64,000 bases of DNA, taken from an uncultured Pseudomonadota bacterium. GTDB taxonomy: Bacteria; Pseudomonadota; Gammaproteobacteria; Burkholderiales; Methylophilaceae. The stretch covers positions 26,630 to 90,629 of the forward strand of contig CAIRBH010000022.1 in assembly GCA_903876765.1 (NCBI GenBank), given 5' to 3'. Shown in pieces: positions 1-10,873 of this stretch. The notes below the pieces were generated by a model. It did no database searches and was not told the origin of the DNA. It worked only from the letters and a program-made list of their open reading frames with translations. Position 1 is the first letter of the stretch, and every line of letters begins with the position of its first letter. Position numbers and translations under genes: made by a program.

Positions 1-417
1 AATAAGCTTAGGCTCAATAGATGAAGTTAGCTTGCTGGACGCTAATAAATCTGCAAGGTAATGTATGTAATCGGCGCGACCTGGGATAGGTGGACAAAGA
101 TAGTGTGCAGGAATATCCCAAACTGAGATGCGATAGAATTGCCTTAACAAGGCTTGATTGAGCGCCTTAACCGCTTGCGGGTTAGAAAAATCAATGGACG
201 CATCATCATAAGCATTTAATTGCACAAAATTTGCTAACGCAGGACTAGCTGCCATTAAGCCATTAAAATCGTAACGACCTCTGTGCTTGCTTCGCGGATG
301 TAAGTCGGTTTTTTCAGCCATTGCATTGTGACGATTTGCTGGCAACATTGAGTCTGCAGGCTGACTAAGGCTAGATTGATGATGATTTTTGCTGAGAATA
401 TGCGGTTTAACTGCCAT
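1..417 (-). CDS. rlmF: 23S rRNA (adenine(1618)-N6)-methyltransferase RlmF, N-terminal part; truncated by window edge
   Basis: Reverse-strand translation [14 protein letters not shown]...[17 protein letters not shown]...[28 protein letters not shown] resembles E. coli YbiN/RlmF ([16 protein letters not shown]). Not in the ORF track because the 3' end is outside the window. Confidence 0.88.
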   Translation of the reverse strand, partial: MAVKPHILSKNHHQSSLSQPADSMLPANRHNAMAEKTDLHPRSKHRGRYDFNGLMAASPALANFVQLNAYDDASIDFSNPQAVKALNQALLRQFYRISVWDIPAHYLCPPIPGRADYIHYLADLLASSKLTSSIEPKLI

Positions 418-570
418 CTGGGATAACTGCCAAAGTACTTGCTGCTAGCATAGCATAGTCATGCGCATGATAGGCTGCAAGCGAGATCTGTCTTAAATAA
501 ACAGCACCATTAGACGAATAAAAAAGTCAGCTTACCACTGACTGAATTATTGCTTAAGCATTGCTTTAAT

Positions 571-647
571 TGGTCGGGACAGCAAGATTCGAACTTGCGA
601 CCCCATGCCCCCCAGGCATGTACGCTACCAGGCTGCGCTATGCCCCG
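571..647 (-). tRNA. tRNA-Pro(GGG)
   Basis: Reverse strand CGGGGCA...CATGC-CTGGGGG-GCATG...GTTCGAATC...TGTCCCGACCA; cloverleaf with encoded CCA, anticodon GGG. Confidence 0.95.
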
Positions 648-737
648 AACCGATGTTGCATACTTTTTACAACAGGTCTAATTATAACGCAAAAGGATGG
701 GTGCTATAAAAGCACTAGAGAAAAATGTGAGATAAAA

Positions 738-1187
738 CTAGTTAAGCAGGGGTTTAAGCAAAGGTTCTGTGCGAAGTAATTTTAAAATTTCGAGCAACTC
801 GGCTTTGGTAGAAGCAAAATCATAGCGCTGGTCATAGCTAGCTTGCGTTGCAGTTGTCGTTTTAGTTGCAGCTAATTGGACATTTGCTGAGTCTACATCA
901 GACTTAAGCTCATCGGTTTCTGCGCCATCTAAGCGATTACGTGCGCCGCTAATGGTGAACCCTTGCTCGTAAAGCAATTCACGAATACGACGAATTAATA
1001 AAACTTCATGATGCTGATAATAACGTCGATTACCACGGCGCTTGACAGGCTTGAGTTGAGTGAATTCTTGCTCCCAGTACCTAAGCACATGAGGCTTAAC
1101 TCCACAAAGCTCACTCACGTCACCTATGGTGAAGTATCGCTTCGCTGGGATAGGCGGCAACTGCAATTTTGGAATAGGCTCACTCAT
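738..1187 (-). CDS. MerR family transcriptional regulator
   Basis: YFTIGDVSELCGVKPHVLRYWEQEF HTH; downstream of ihfA as is usual in betaproteobacteria. Confidence 0.9.
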   Translation of the reverse strand: MSEPIPKLQLPPIPAKRYFTIGDVSELCGVKPHVLRYWEQEFTQLKPVKRRGNRRYYQHHEVLLIRRIRELLYEQGFTISGARNRLDGAETDELKSDVDSANVQLAATKTTTATQASYDQRYDFASTKAELLEILKLLRTEPLLKPLLN

Positions 1188-1251
1188 AGACTACATGTTC
1201 TCATTTAACACTATGATTAATTCACAGTAAAACAAATGACTATTTAGTTGA

Positions 1252-1548
1252 TTAACTTAGGTAATTAGCTTCCACTTTACCCTTGAGCTTTTGGCTTGCG
1301 TGAAAAGTAACCACGCGGCGTGCTGTAATTGGTATTTCTTCACCAGTTTTAGGGTTGCGGCCCGGGCGCTCAGACTTTTTGCGCAGTTCAAAATTACCAA
1401 ATCCAGATAATTTAACGCTATCTCCAGCTTCTAAGGCGATGCGCACCTCTTCAAAAAACGCTTCTACCATATCTTTGGCTTCACGTTTATTTAAACCAAC
1501 TTGCTCATAGAGTAGATCGGCAAGTTCCGCTTTTGTTAATGTCGTCAT
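1252..1548 (-). CDS. ihfA: Integration host factor subunit alpha
   Basis: [33 protein letters not shown]...[34 protein letters not shown]. Confidence 0.96.
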   Translation of the reverse strand: MTTLTKAELADLLYEQVGLNKREAKDMVEAFFEEVRIALEAGDSVKLSGFGNFELRKKSERPGRNPKTGEEIPITARRVVTFHASQKLKGKVEANYLS

Positions 1549-1651
1549 ACCATGCTCCCATTTCTTGGCTAGCCTGTCACAGGCTTTTTTTATTTAGTTT
1601 TAATATTGACTTAAGTTTAAACCTTCATTTCTGAAGTTTAATTGCTAAGGT

Positions 1652-4021
1652 TTAATTTCTAAGAATTGCAGCGAAGTTATTTTCTAATAATTCTAGCAGA
1701 TTTGCGATGACAGCATCTGCATCACTATCCATCAAAGTTTTTTGAGTATCATGCATAAGTACTGATAATGCAAGGCTTTTTTTATTTTCTGCGATACCCT
1801 GACCCTGATAAATATCAAACAAGGCAACTTCTAATATCAGTGGTATCTTAGCTTGTTTAATCGCAGCTAAAACCTTATCCACGGCGATATTTTCATCTAA
1901 CACTACCGCCAAATCACGCCTTACTGGCAAAAACTTAGACACCTCTTGATAACCTGGCAGCTGACGCTTAATTAAGGCATTTATCTCTAACTCAAATAAA
2001 AAAGTGTTTTTATTTAAGTTGTAATGCTGTTGCCATTTTGGATGTAATTTACCTAACCAACCAATGGCAACTCCCTCGAGAAAAATGCGTGCTGTCTGGC
2101 CAGGGTGTAATGCCGGGTGTTCTGCCTGCACATAACTGAGCTGTTTAGCCTGATGACCATCGCCCAACAGCATATCTACATGCGCTTTAATCTGATAAAA
2201 ATCCACCTCCTTGGCATCTGCCGCCCACTGCTCTGGCATGGCACTGCCATGGGCCAAACCTGCGATGCGCGTAGTCTCGGCATAAGTATGCGCTTGCTGA
2301 AGATAAGTCGCGCCAATCTCAAATAGAAACGCACGGTCTTGCTTACGGTTTAAGTTGTAAACCAGGCTATCTAGCAAGCCGCCCCATAAACTAGTTCGCA
2401 TCACACTTAAGTTGCTGGCTATCGGATTTTTAAGTTTAATGGGGCTGGCATTGCCTAATAAATCACGCTCCCAGCTTTCATCGACAAAGCTATAGTTAAC
2501 AAGCTCCTGATAGCCATTAGCGACCAAAGTATCGCTTAATTTACTTTGATGCCTGGTTGTTTCTGGGGCATCAAGCATAGTCATTGTTGCCATAGGTGCT
2601 GTAGCGGGAATGTGATCATATCCGTATAAACGCGCAATTTCTTCGATTAAATCTTCTTCTATGGCAATATCAAATCGATAACTAGGTGCCAATACAGTAA
2701 ATACAGCGTCTACCAGCGTGTAGGAAAAACCCAATTGCGTCAAAATCTGCTCAACTCTAGCTTGCGGCATGGGAATACCCAACACAGAAATCAGCCGGCT
2801 AAGCCTTAATTTAACGACATGTCTTGCCGGCAAGTCAGCGACAAATTCCGTCACCTGCCCTACTAATCCGCCACATATTTGTTGTATAAGCAGGGTTGCA
2901 TATTCCAACGCTTGACGTGTATTGGCAAAATCAACGCCACGCTCAAAACGATAAGACGAATCGGTACTTAATCCTAGCCTGCGAGCTTTGCCTGCAATTA
3001 CCCCTGGTGCAAAAAAAGCACTCTCTAAGAAAATATCACTGGTATCAACATCAACCGCGCTTGGCTTACCTCCCATAATGCCGGCCAAGGCCACTGCCCC
3101 AGTGCTATCCGCAATCACCAAATCATCGGTTTTTAACGCTATATTTTGCTCATTGAGTAAAATTAACGCTTCATGCTGCTTGGCAAAACGTATAGCAATA
3201 TCGCCATTTAACTTACCTGCATCAAAAGCATGCATAGGCTGCCCCAAGGCTAGTAACACATAATTTGTGACATCAACTACCGCACTAATGCTACGTAAAC
3301 CACTGCGCTCCAGGCGCTTCACCATCCAAGCCGGTGTTGGCGCTATCGCATTAATACCAGTAATTAAACGGCCACAATAACGTGGGCAAGCTAATGGCTC
3401 ATGGACTAGCACTTTTTTAGCATCAGGTATTTGTGATGGCACAGCCGCTATCGCTGCAAAATTAGTTGTTGCGCCAGTAATAGCCGCAACATCGCGGGCA
3501 ATACCCATCAAACTCAAACAATCACTTCTATTCGGTGTGAGCTTTAAGGTCAACAAATGGTCATCTAAATCTAAATATTCACGTATAGTTTGGCCAATCA
3601 CAGCATCACTAGCCAACTCCATCAAGCCAGTAGCTTCGGCGCTGATGCCAAGTTCTTTAGAAGAACACATCATGCCAAAAGACTCTACACCCCGCACCTT
3701 AGCCTGCTTAATCGAAATGCCTGGCAACTCAGCACCGACCAAAGCACAAGGGGCAATTAAACCAGCACGTGCATTGGCAGCACCGCACACAATCTGAATT
3801 GGCTGAGCTAAACCCACATCGACTGAACATACTTGCAAACGATCTGCATCAGGATGTTTTTCTACAGCCAATATTTTTGCCACCACCACATGAGTAAAAG
3901 GCGCAGCTACTGGCTGCATATCCTCTACCTCAAGTCCAGCCATGGTCAGGGCGTGACTGAGCGCCTGACTATTTAAATCTGTATTGACTAGACTGCGTAA
4001 CCAATTCTCTGAAAACTGCAT
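1652..4021 (-). CDS. pheT: Phenylalanyl-tRNA synthetase beta subunit
   Basis: 789 aa; MQFSENWLRSLVNTDLNSQALSHALTMAGLEVE plus tRNA-binding, B3/B4 and FDX-ACB regions; next to pheS. Confidence 0.97.
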   Translation of the reverse strand: MQFSENWLRSLVNTDLNSQALSHALTMAGLEVEDMQPVAAPFTHVVVAKILAVEKHPDADRLQVCSVDVGLAQPIQIVCGAANARAGLIAPCALVGAELPGISIKQAKVRGVESFGMMCSSKELGISAEATGLMELASDAVIGQTIREYLDLDDHLLTLKLTPNRSDCLSLMGIARDVAAITGATTNFAAIAAVPSQIPDAKKVLVHEPLACPRYCGRLITGINAIAPTPAWMVKRLERSGLRSISAVVDVTNYVLLALGQPMHAFDAGKLNGDIAIRFAKQHEALILLNEQNIALKTDDLVIADSTGAVALAGIMGGKPSAVDVDTSDIFLESAFFAPGVIAGKARRLGLSTDSSYRFERGVDFANTRQALEYATLLIQQICGGLVGQVTEFVADLPARHVVKLRLSRLISVLGIPMPQARVEQILTQLGFSYTLVDAVFTVLAPSYRFDIAIEEDLIEEIARLYGYDHIPATAPMATMTMLDAPETTRHQSKLSDTLVANGYQELVNYSFVDESWERDLLGNASPIKLKNPIASNLSVMRTSLWGGLLDSLVYNLNRKQDRAFLFEIGATYLQQAHTYAETTRIAGLAHGSAMPEQWAADAKEVDFYQIKAHVDMLLGDGHQAKQLSYVQAEHPALHPGQTARIFLEGVAIGWLGKLHPKWQQHYNLNKNTFLFELEINALIKRQLPGYQEVSKFLPVRRDLAVVLDENIAVDKVLAAIKQAKIPLILEVALFDIYQGQGIAENKKSLALSVLMHDTQKTLMDSDADAVIANLLELLENNFAAILRN

Positions 4022-4057
4022 AATGCTTTTAACCTTAACTATAAAATTAACTGTGCG

Positions 4058-5116
<1,059 letters not shown>

Positions 5117-5166
5117 TCAGGCATAGCGATTAAATTAAATTTTAATTTAAGTGTATAATTTTACAG

Positions 5167-5195
5167 CAAAAAAAAGAGGCCTAAGCCTCTTTTTC
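5167..5195 (-). terminator. Intrinsic terminator or attenuator-like hairpin downstream of rplT
   Basis: AAAAAGAGGC-CTAA-GCCTCTTTTT inverted repeat with T-tract, between rplT and pheS. Confidence 0.75.
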
Positions 5196-5223
5196 TACTT
5201 ATTTTTAATAATAAGTGCTATGT

Positions 5224-5583
5224 CTAAACGGCTAATGCTTTTTTTGCCATATCGACAAATTGCGCAAAGGCTGTTTTATCGAATACTGCCAAATCTGCCA
5301 GTACTTTACGATCCACTTCAATAGCTGCTTTTTTCAAGCCATTCATGAAACGGCTGTAAGTTAAACCGCATTCACGTGCACCAGCATTAATACGTGCAAT
5401 CCACAAGGTACGGAACTGACGTTTCTTTTGGCGACGATCGCGATAGGCATATTGCCCAGCTTTCATGACCGCTTGTTTAGCAACGCGGTAAACGTTTTTA
5501 CGACGGCCTCTATAGCCTTTGGCGGCTTTTAATACTTTTTTGTGTCTAGCGCGAGCGATGACACCACGTTTTACTCTAGGCAT
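5224..5583 (-). CDS. rplT: 50S ribosomal protein L20
   Basis: [51 protein letters not shown]. Confidence 0.98.
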   Translation of the reverse strand: MPRVKRGVIARARHKKVLKAAKGYRGRRKNVYRVAKQAVMKAGQYAYRDRRQKKRQFRTLWIARINAGARECGLTYSRFMNGLKKAAIEVDRKVLADLAVFDKTAFAQFVDMAKKALAV

Positions 5584-5593
5584 ATCGGTCTCC

Positions 5594-5791
5594 TTATCGT
5601 GTTGGCATCATTGCGCGAACGCGTTTGACGTCTGTTGGTGAGATGATCGCCGTGCCGCGTAATTTACGCTTTTGCTTGGTGGTCTTTTTAGTGAGGATAT
5701 GGCGTAAGTGTGAGTGTGTACGTTTCACTTTACCGTTACCCAAGAACTTAAAGCGCTTTTTTGCGCCACTCTTGGTTTTCATTTTTGGCAT
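5594..5791 (-). CDS. rpmI: 50S ribosomal protein L35
   Basis: [46 protein letters not shown]. Confidence 0.97.
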   Translation of the reverse strand: MPKMKTKSGAKKRFKFLGNGKVKRTHSHLRHILTKKTTKQKRKLRGTAIISPTDVKRVRAMMPTR

Positions 5792-5930
5792 TTTGTTCTC
5801 CTTGAACTTTAGTTATGAGTGCTTAGGCATGCCGTTAAGCCGTATCACTCGAGCGCTTTATTACAACTTTTTATTACAACTTACTAACTACCACTTACTT
5901 TACTACTAATTACTGTAACGCTCATGCTGG

Positions 5931-6452
5931 TTAATTCTTTTTCAGTGGGCCTAACACCATGACCATTTGGCGACCTTCCATTTTAGGAAACTGCTCAACC
6001 AATGCCACTTCTTTGGTATCTGCCTCTACACGTCTAAGTAGCGTTAAACCGAATTCTTGATGGGTAATTTCACGACCTCTAAAGCGTAAAGTAATTTTTG
6101 CTTTATCCCCATCTTGTATAAACCGAATAATATTGCGTACTTTAATCGCGTAATCACCGTCATCCGTACCAGGACGAAACTTAATCTCTTTGATGACGAC
6201 TTGCTTTTGTTTCAGCTTAACTTCATGCTGTTTTTTACTTTCAGCATATTTAAACTTACCATAATCTAATAACCTACACACTGGCGGTACAGCATTAGGT
6301 GCAATCTCCACAAGATCTATGTCAGCTTCTTCTGCTTTTGCAAAGGCTTCCGCTAAAGACATAATGCCTAACGGTTCTCCCTCTATACCCACCAAACGAA
6401 CTTGCGATCCTGTAATATCGCCATTAATTCGCGTTTCTTTGTCCTGTGCTAT
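5931..6452 (-). CDS. infC: Translation initiation factor IF-3, probable AUA start (the ORF track starts at an internal TTG at 6395)
   Basis: Frame extends upstream as (AUA)[28 protein letters not shown]; GGAG Shine-Dalgarno 8 nt before the ATA; no ATG/GTG/TTG in frame between the upstream stop and the conserved N-terminus. Confidence 0.9.
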   Translation of the reverse strand: MAQDKETRINGDITGSQVRLVGIEGEPLGIMSLAEAFAKAEEADIDLVEIAPNAVPPVCRLLDYGKFKYAESKKQHEVKLKQKQVVIKEIKFRPGTDDGDYAIKVRNIIRFIQDGDKAKITLRFRGREITHQEFGLTLLRRVEADTKEVALVEQFPKMEGRQMVMVLGPLKKN

Positions 6453-6531
6453 ATCAAATTCTCCAAATAGTTAAGCCGCGCATTTTCAGAAATCACTTAA
6501 ATTGAGTGTAATTAGCACTCTTTAAGTTAAG

Positions 6532-8439
6532 CTAAACTTTAGTTTTAATCTCTGCTTTTAAGCGCTCAATAAACGCTTCAATCGGCATAGAACCTAAGTC
6601 TTCGCCTTTTCTGCTACGCACGGCTACATGTCCTGCTTGCATCTCACGCTCACCTGCAACTAACAAGTAAGGCATTTTCTGCATGCTATGTTCGCGTATT
6701 TTATAGGTAATCTTCTCATTTCTCAAGTCAAATTCGCATCGAATGCCATTTTCTTTCAACATTTCAACCACTTGGCGCACATAATCTGCTTGATTTTCAG
6801 AAATATTCAACACCATGACCTGTATAGGCGCTAACCATACTGGCATGGCACCAGCGTAATGCTCGATTAAAATACCAATAAAACGCTCCATAGAACCAAC
6901 AATGGCGCGGTGCAGCATGACTGGGCGCTGACGGCTATTGTCTTCTGCTACATATTCCGCACCTAATCGCTCTGGCAAGTTAGGGTCCAACTGTATCGTG
7001 CCACATTGCCACAAGCGGCCCAGCGAGTCTTTAAGGGTGAATTCAATTTTGGGGCCGTAAAACGCGCCCTCGCCTGGTTGGTATTCAAAATCCAGATGGT
7101 TTAATTTAAGCGCATTGGCCAGTGATGTTTCTGCCTTATCCCAATCTTCATCTGTGCCTATGCGCTTTTCAGGCCTAGTAGATAATTTAACCAACACATC
7201 ACTAAAGCCAAAATCACCATAAGCTTTATATAGCATCTTAATAAAATCGGCGACTTCTGCTTCAACTTGGCTTTCAGCACAAAAGATATGCGCATCATCT
7301 TGGGTAAAACCACGCACCCGCATTAGGCCATGCAGCGAACCTGAAGGCTCGTTACGATGACATGAGCCAAACTCAGCCAAGCGCAAAGGCAAATCGCGAT
7401 AACTATGCAAGCTGCTATTAAAAATCTGTACGTGCCCTGGGCAGTTCATCGGCTTCACGGCGTAATCACGGCTCTCTGATGAGGTGACAAACATACCCTC
7501 GCGATAATTTTGCCAATGGCCTGACTTCTCCCACAAGGTCTTATCCATAATTGTGGGGGTACGCACTTCTTGGTAATTGTAATCACGAAACATTTTACGC
7601 ATGTATTGCTCGACTTCTTGCCAAATGCTCCAACCACGAGGATGCCAAAACACCATGCCTGGGGCATCGTCTTGCATGTGAAAATAATCTAACTGCTTAC
7701 CGAGTTTACGATGATCGCGCTTTTCTGCCTCTTCTAACTGAAATAAATACGCTTCTAGCTCTTCTTTGTTGCGCCAAGCCGTGCCGTAAATGCGCTGCAA
7801 CATTTCATTACTGCTATCCCCACGCCAATATGCACCAGCCAGTTTCATGAGCTTAAAGGCTTTGAGCTTGCCAGTATTAGGTACGTGCGGTCCACGACAA
7901 AGGTCAGTAAAGCCACCTTCGGTATACAGTGAAACATCTTCACCAGCAGGAATGCTGGCAATAATTTCGGCTTTATAATGCTCGTTGATCGATTTGAAAT
8001 AACTGACTGCCTCATCACGCGGCAATACTTGGCGCGTTACCAGCTCATCTTTTTTAGCCAACTCAAGCATTTTCTTTTCAATGGCAATTAAGTCATCTGG
8101 AGTAAATGGGCGCTTATAAGAAAAATCATAGAAAAACCCATTGTCTATCACAGGCCCTATGGTCACTTGCGCATCTGGAAATAGTGCTTTTACTGCATAT
8201 GCCAACAAATGTGCCGTTGAATGGCGAATAATATCAAGGCCTTCGGCGTTTTTATCGGTGATAATCGCCAAATCTGCATTCTTAGTAATTAGAAAAGCAG
8301 TATCAACCAAGACACCATCTACCCTGCCAGCCAATGCGGCTTTAGCCAAGCCAGCGCCAATATTCATAGCAACCTCGGCTACGGTTACAGCCGCATCGAA
8401 GCTTCGTTCAGAGCCATCAGGCAAGCGAATTACTGGCAT
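6532..8439 (-). CDS. thrS: Threonyl-tRNA synthetase
   Basis: 635 aa; TGS domain, [43 protein letters not shown]. Confidence 0.98.
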   Translation of the reverse strand: MPVIRLPDGSERSFDAAVTVAEVAMNIGAGLAKAALAGRVDGVLVDTAFLITKNADLAIITDKNAEGLDIIRHSTAHLLAYAVKALFPDAQVTIGPVIDNGFFYDFSYKRPFTPDDLIAIEKKMLELAKKDELVTRQVLPRDEAVSYFKSINEHYKAEIIASIPAGEDVSLYTEGGFTDLCRGPHVPNTGKLKAFKLMKLAGAYWRGDSSNEMLQRIYGTAWRNKEELEAYLFQLEEAEKRDHRKLGKQLDYFHMQDDAPGMVFWHPRGWSIWQEVEQYMRKMFRDYNYQEVRTPTIMDKTLWEKSGHWQNYREGMFVTSSESRDYAVKPMNCPGHVQIFNSSLHSYRDLPLRLAEFGSCHRNEPSGSLHGLMRVRGFTQDDAHIFCAESQVEAEVADFIKMLYKAYGDFGFSDVLVKLSTRPEKRIGTDEDWDKAETSLANALKLNHLDFEYQPGEGAFYGPKIEFTLKDSLGRLWQCGTIQLDPNLPERLGAEYVAEDNSRQRPVMLHRAIVGSMERFIGILIEHYAGAMPVWLAPIQVMVLNISENQADYVRQVVEMLKENGIRCEFDLRNEKITYKIREHSMQKMPYLLVAGEREMQAGHVAVRSRKGEDLGSMPIEAFIERLKAEIKTKV

Positions 8440-8460
8440 AATATTTCCATATTAAATAAT

Positions 8461-8486
8461 AAAAGCCGTTAACTTAACGGCTTTAG
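8461..8486 (-). terminator. Intrinsic terminator downstream of tRNA-Val
   Basis: AAAGCCGTTAA-C-TTAACGGCTTT; on the minus strand followed by TTTTATTATTT. Confidence 0.75.
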
Positions 8487-8510
8487 CTTTAATGTTCAGT
8501 GTATCTATAC

Positions 8511-8587
8511 TGGTAGGCAGTAGCAGACTCGAACTGCTGACCTCTTGGATGTCGACCAAGCGCTCTAACCAACTGAGCTAACCGCCT
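8511..8587 (-). tRNA. tRNA-Val(GAC) with C33
   Basis: AGGCGGT TA GCTC...GAGC G CTTGG-TCGACAT-CCAAG AGGTC AGCAG TTCGAGT CTGCT ACTGCCT ACCA; full cloverleaf, CCA encoded. Confidence 0.92.
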
Positions 8588-8703
8588 ATTATATTGTCCT
8601 TAAATTAAGCATTTCTTATTAAAACTTAAGCTTAATTTCAAACAGAGCAGGATTTTAGCTGATTGTGACCTTAGGCGCAAACGACAAACGCTATAATGAG
8701 CAG

Positions 8704-9354
8704 ATGTCCGCACAATATCTTTCACCAACGCTACAACAACAGTTAAGCGAAATCTCAACGCAAGGCTTTTCTGTGACAGATGAGTTTATTGGCTCGGCTC
8801 ACATATTAGCACTGGCGGCAGAAATCAACACGCTAGAGGCCAATGCACAAATGCACATTGCCAACACAGGGCGAGTGCCTAGCCCCATTAATACTAAGCT
8901 ACGTGGCGATTCAATTTACTGGTTAGATGAAACAGATGCTAGCCCTGCGCAACAGGCTTATTTTGAAAAAATGGAAGCTTTGCGCTCTGCCCTTAATCAG
9001 CACTTATATTTAGGCTTACTCACACTAGAAAGCCATTTAGCGCTCTACCCCATTGGCAGCGGCTATCAAAAACACCTAGACCGCTTTCAAGACAAAGACC
9101 ATGCGCTGTCACCACAACGGCAAATCAGCTGCATTTTATATTTAAACCAAGATTGGCTAGCAGAAGACGGTGGCTGCTTGCGCCTTCACCTCAATCATAA
9201 TATGAGCACTGAGCTTGAAGCCGGAGATAATTACTTGGATATTGCCCCGCTAGCAGGCCGCTTGGTGGTGTTTTTATCTGATACTTTTTACCATGAAGTA
9301 TTAGCGGCAACAAGAGTGAGAAAAAGCCTCACGGCATGGTTTTTAAGCCGCTAA
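8704..9354 (+). CDS. 2OG-Fe(II) oxygenase (prolyl 4-hydroxylase / SM-20-like)
   Basis: HLDRFQD...RQISCILYLNQDWLAEDGGCLRLH...GRLVVFLSDTFYHEVLAATRVRKSLTAWF; H-x-D...H and R-x-S arrangement. Start could also be 8665. Confidence 0.85.
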   Translation: MSAQYLSPTLQQQLSEISTQGFSVTDEFIGSAHILALAAEINTLEANAQMHIANTGRVPSPINTKLRGDSIYWLDETDASPAQQAYFEKMEALRSALNQHLYLGLLTLESHLALYPIGSGYQKHLDRFQDKDHALSPQRQISCILYLNQDWLAEDGGCLRLHLNHNMSTELEAGDNYLDIAPLAGRLVVFLSDTFYHEVLAATRVRKSLTAWFLSR

Positions 9355-10249
9355 AAGACGGCTTATATGGAAAAATCTGATCCGAATGCTCAATCAATAA
9401 AGCTCGATAACCAGTTTGATAATCTGGATATTGCAAAGTAAATCCTGTGGCCAGCATTGCTTTATTGCTCAAACGCTTACCCCCTGTAATCGGCAGATTT
9501 GCATGGCTGGGCCTACTGATGCTTAACTTTGCTGCCAGCCAGTTTAACACTTCATATTGTGCGACTGGTGTTGAATCGGTGACGATATAACAGGCACGTG
9601 TTACTGCGCTGGGGAAAGCTGCCGGAATAGCTAGCACGCGTTTTAGTAAAAAAACGATGAATGCCGCCGCGTCATCGCGATGTATACGATTTGTCCAAGT
9701 ATTTTGTGGGGGCCAACTTTCAGGAGTTTTTGCTAAATTAATCATACGCAACCGACCTGGCCCGTAAATGCCAGATAGTCTTAATACCGTGCTACTGCAT
9801 GGCAGTGACGATAACAGTGCCTCTGCTTCTAACAAGCGCTTACCACCAAAATCTATCGGCATGGCCGCATCCGTCTCTGCTATTAAGGGCTCGGTGCCGT
9901 GCCGTTGTGACTGCCCATAAACACGTGTACTAGAAACAAAAAAGATGTGTTTAAGCTTGGCATTTTCTACTTGCGTGGCCAGCAAATGGCGCAGCCCTTC
10001 GACATATTGTGCTTGATATTGCGCATCCGTTTGGCCGCTAGCTGCCACACAATAAATCACTATTTCAGGCCCAATCGCCTTAAGAGGCGCCAGCGTTAGC
10101 GGCTGCGTAACATCGGCTTGGATGAGCGTCATACCAGCCATTTTGCTAGCGCTGCGCTTGACAGCAATAGTTTGAATATTTAATGCGAGTAAACGTCTTG
10201 CGACCTCGCCACCTAAATCACCACAGCCAACAATTAAGACTTTACTCAT
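9329..10249 (-). CDS. NAD(P)-dependent epimerase/dehydratase (YeeZ-like SDR)
   Basis: MSKVLIVGCGDLGGEVARRLLALN nucleotide-binding motif; FFVSSTRVYGQS. Confidence 0.85.
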   Translation of the reverse strand: MSKVLIVGCGDLGGEVARRLLALNIQTIAVKRSASKMAGMTLIQADVTQPLTLAPLKAIGPEIVIYCVAASGQTDAQYQAQYVEGLRHLLATQVENAKLKHIFFVSSTRVYGQSQRHGTEPLIAETDAAMPIDFGGKRLLEAEALLSSLPCSSTVLRLSGIYGPGRLRMINLAKTPESWPPQNTWTNRIHRDDAAAFIVFLLKRVLAIPAAFPSAVTRACYIVTDSTPVAQYEVLNWLAAKLSISRPSHANLPITGGKRLSNKAMLATGFTLQYPDYQTGYRALLIEHSDQIFPYKPSFSGLKTMP

Positions 10250-10264
10250 GCGTGTGGCTGGCGT

Positions 10265-10837
10265 TTAAAGATGAATCAGCTGTGGATGGCATGCCAAATA
10301 TTTTTCGGCCATCAATAGCGCAATCATGGTTTTACCATCGGTAATCTGGCCATTTTCTATCATGTTTAAACAATCTTGAAAACTAGCATCAAATACTTCT
10401 AGCAATTCATCATTATCCCGCTGATGCTGACCCGCCAGCAGCTGCCAAGCTAGGTAGATGTGTATCACCTCGTTTGAGTAGCCTATACAGGGGTGCTGAA
10501 GGCCTAATTTAACCCATTGCCCTGCTGTATAGCCAGTTTCTTCTTTTAGTTCACGCTGGCCAGTGGCTAGCATAGATTCGCCCGAATCCATCTTACCCGC
10601 AGGTAATTCAATAAAGACTTGCTGCAAGGGGTATCTAAACTGCTTTTCAAGCACCACATGGCCATTAGCCAACATGGGCACGACTACCACAGCGCCAGGA
10701 TGAGTGACATATTCACGCTGGCTAATATTGCCATTGGCTAACTGCACTTGGTCGCATTTTACCGTTAACATCACCCCTGAAATAAGGGTTTGTGAACTCA
10801 GGCAGTGCTCAGTTAAGTCTATTGAGGTCGTCATCAA
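10265..10837 (-). CDS. NUDIX hydrolase, ADP-ribose pyrophosphatase-like
   Basis: FIELPAGKMDSGESMLATGQRELKEETGYTAG Nudix box. Confidence 0.92.
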   Translation of the reverse strand: MMTTSIDLTEHCLSSQTLISGVMLTVKCDQVQLANGNISQREYVTHPGAVVVVPMLANGHVVLEKQFRYPLQQVFIELPAGKMDSGESMLATGQRELKEETGYTAGQWVKLGLQHPCIGYSNEVIHIYLAWQLLAGQHQRDNDELLEVFDASFQDCLNMIENGQITDGKTMIALLMAEKYLACHPQLIHL

Positions 10838-10873
10838 AGTCTATCAATGCCAGGCGAACCGCTAGCCGTGTAA

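Noticed and set aside
570-779. 69-aa plus-strand ORF
   Set aside because: It reads through the tRNA-Pro gene in antisense; '[26 protein letters not shown]' is a typical translation of a tRNA-Pro complement.
8588-8595. TATAAT immediately upstream of tRNA-Val as a -10 box
   Set aside because: It lies 1-2 nt from the mature tRNA 5' end, so transcription would begin inside the tRNA; probably coincidental AT-rich sequence.
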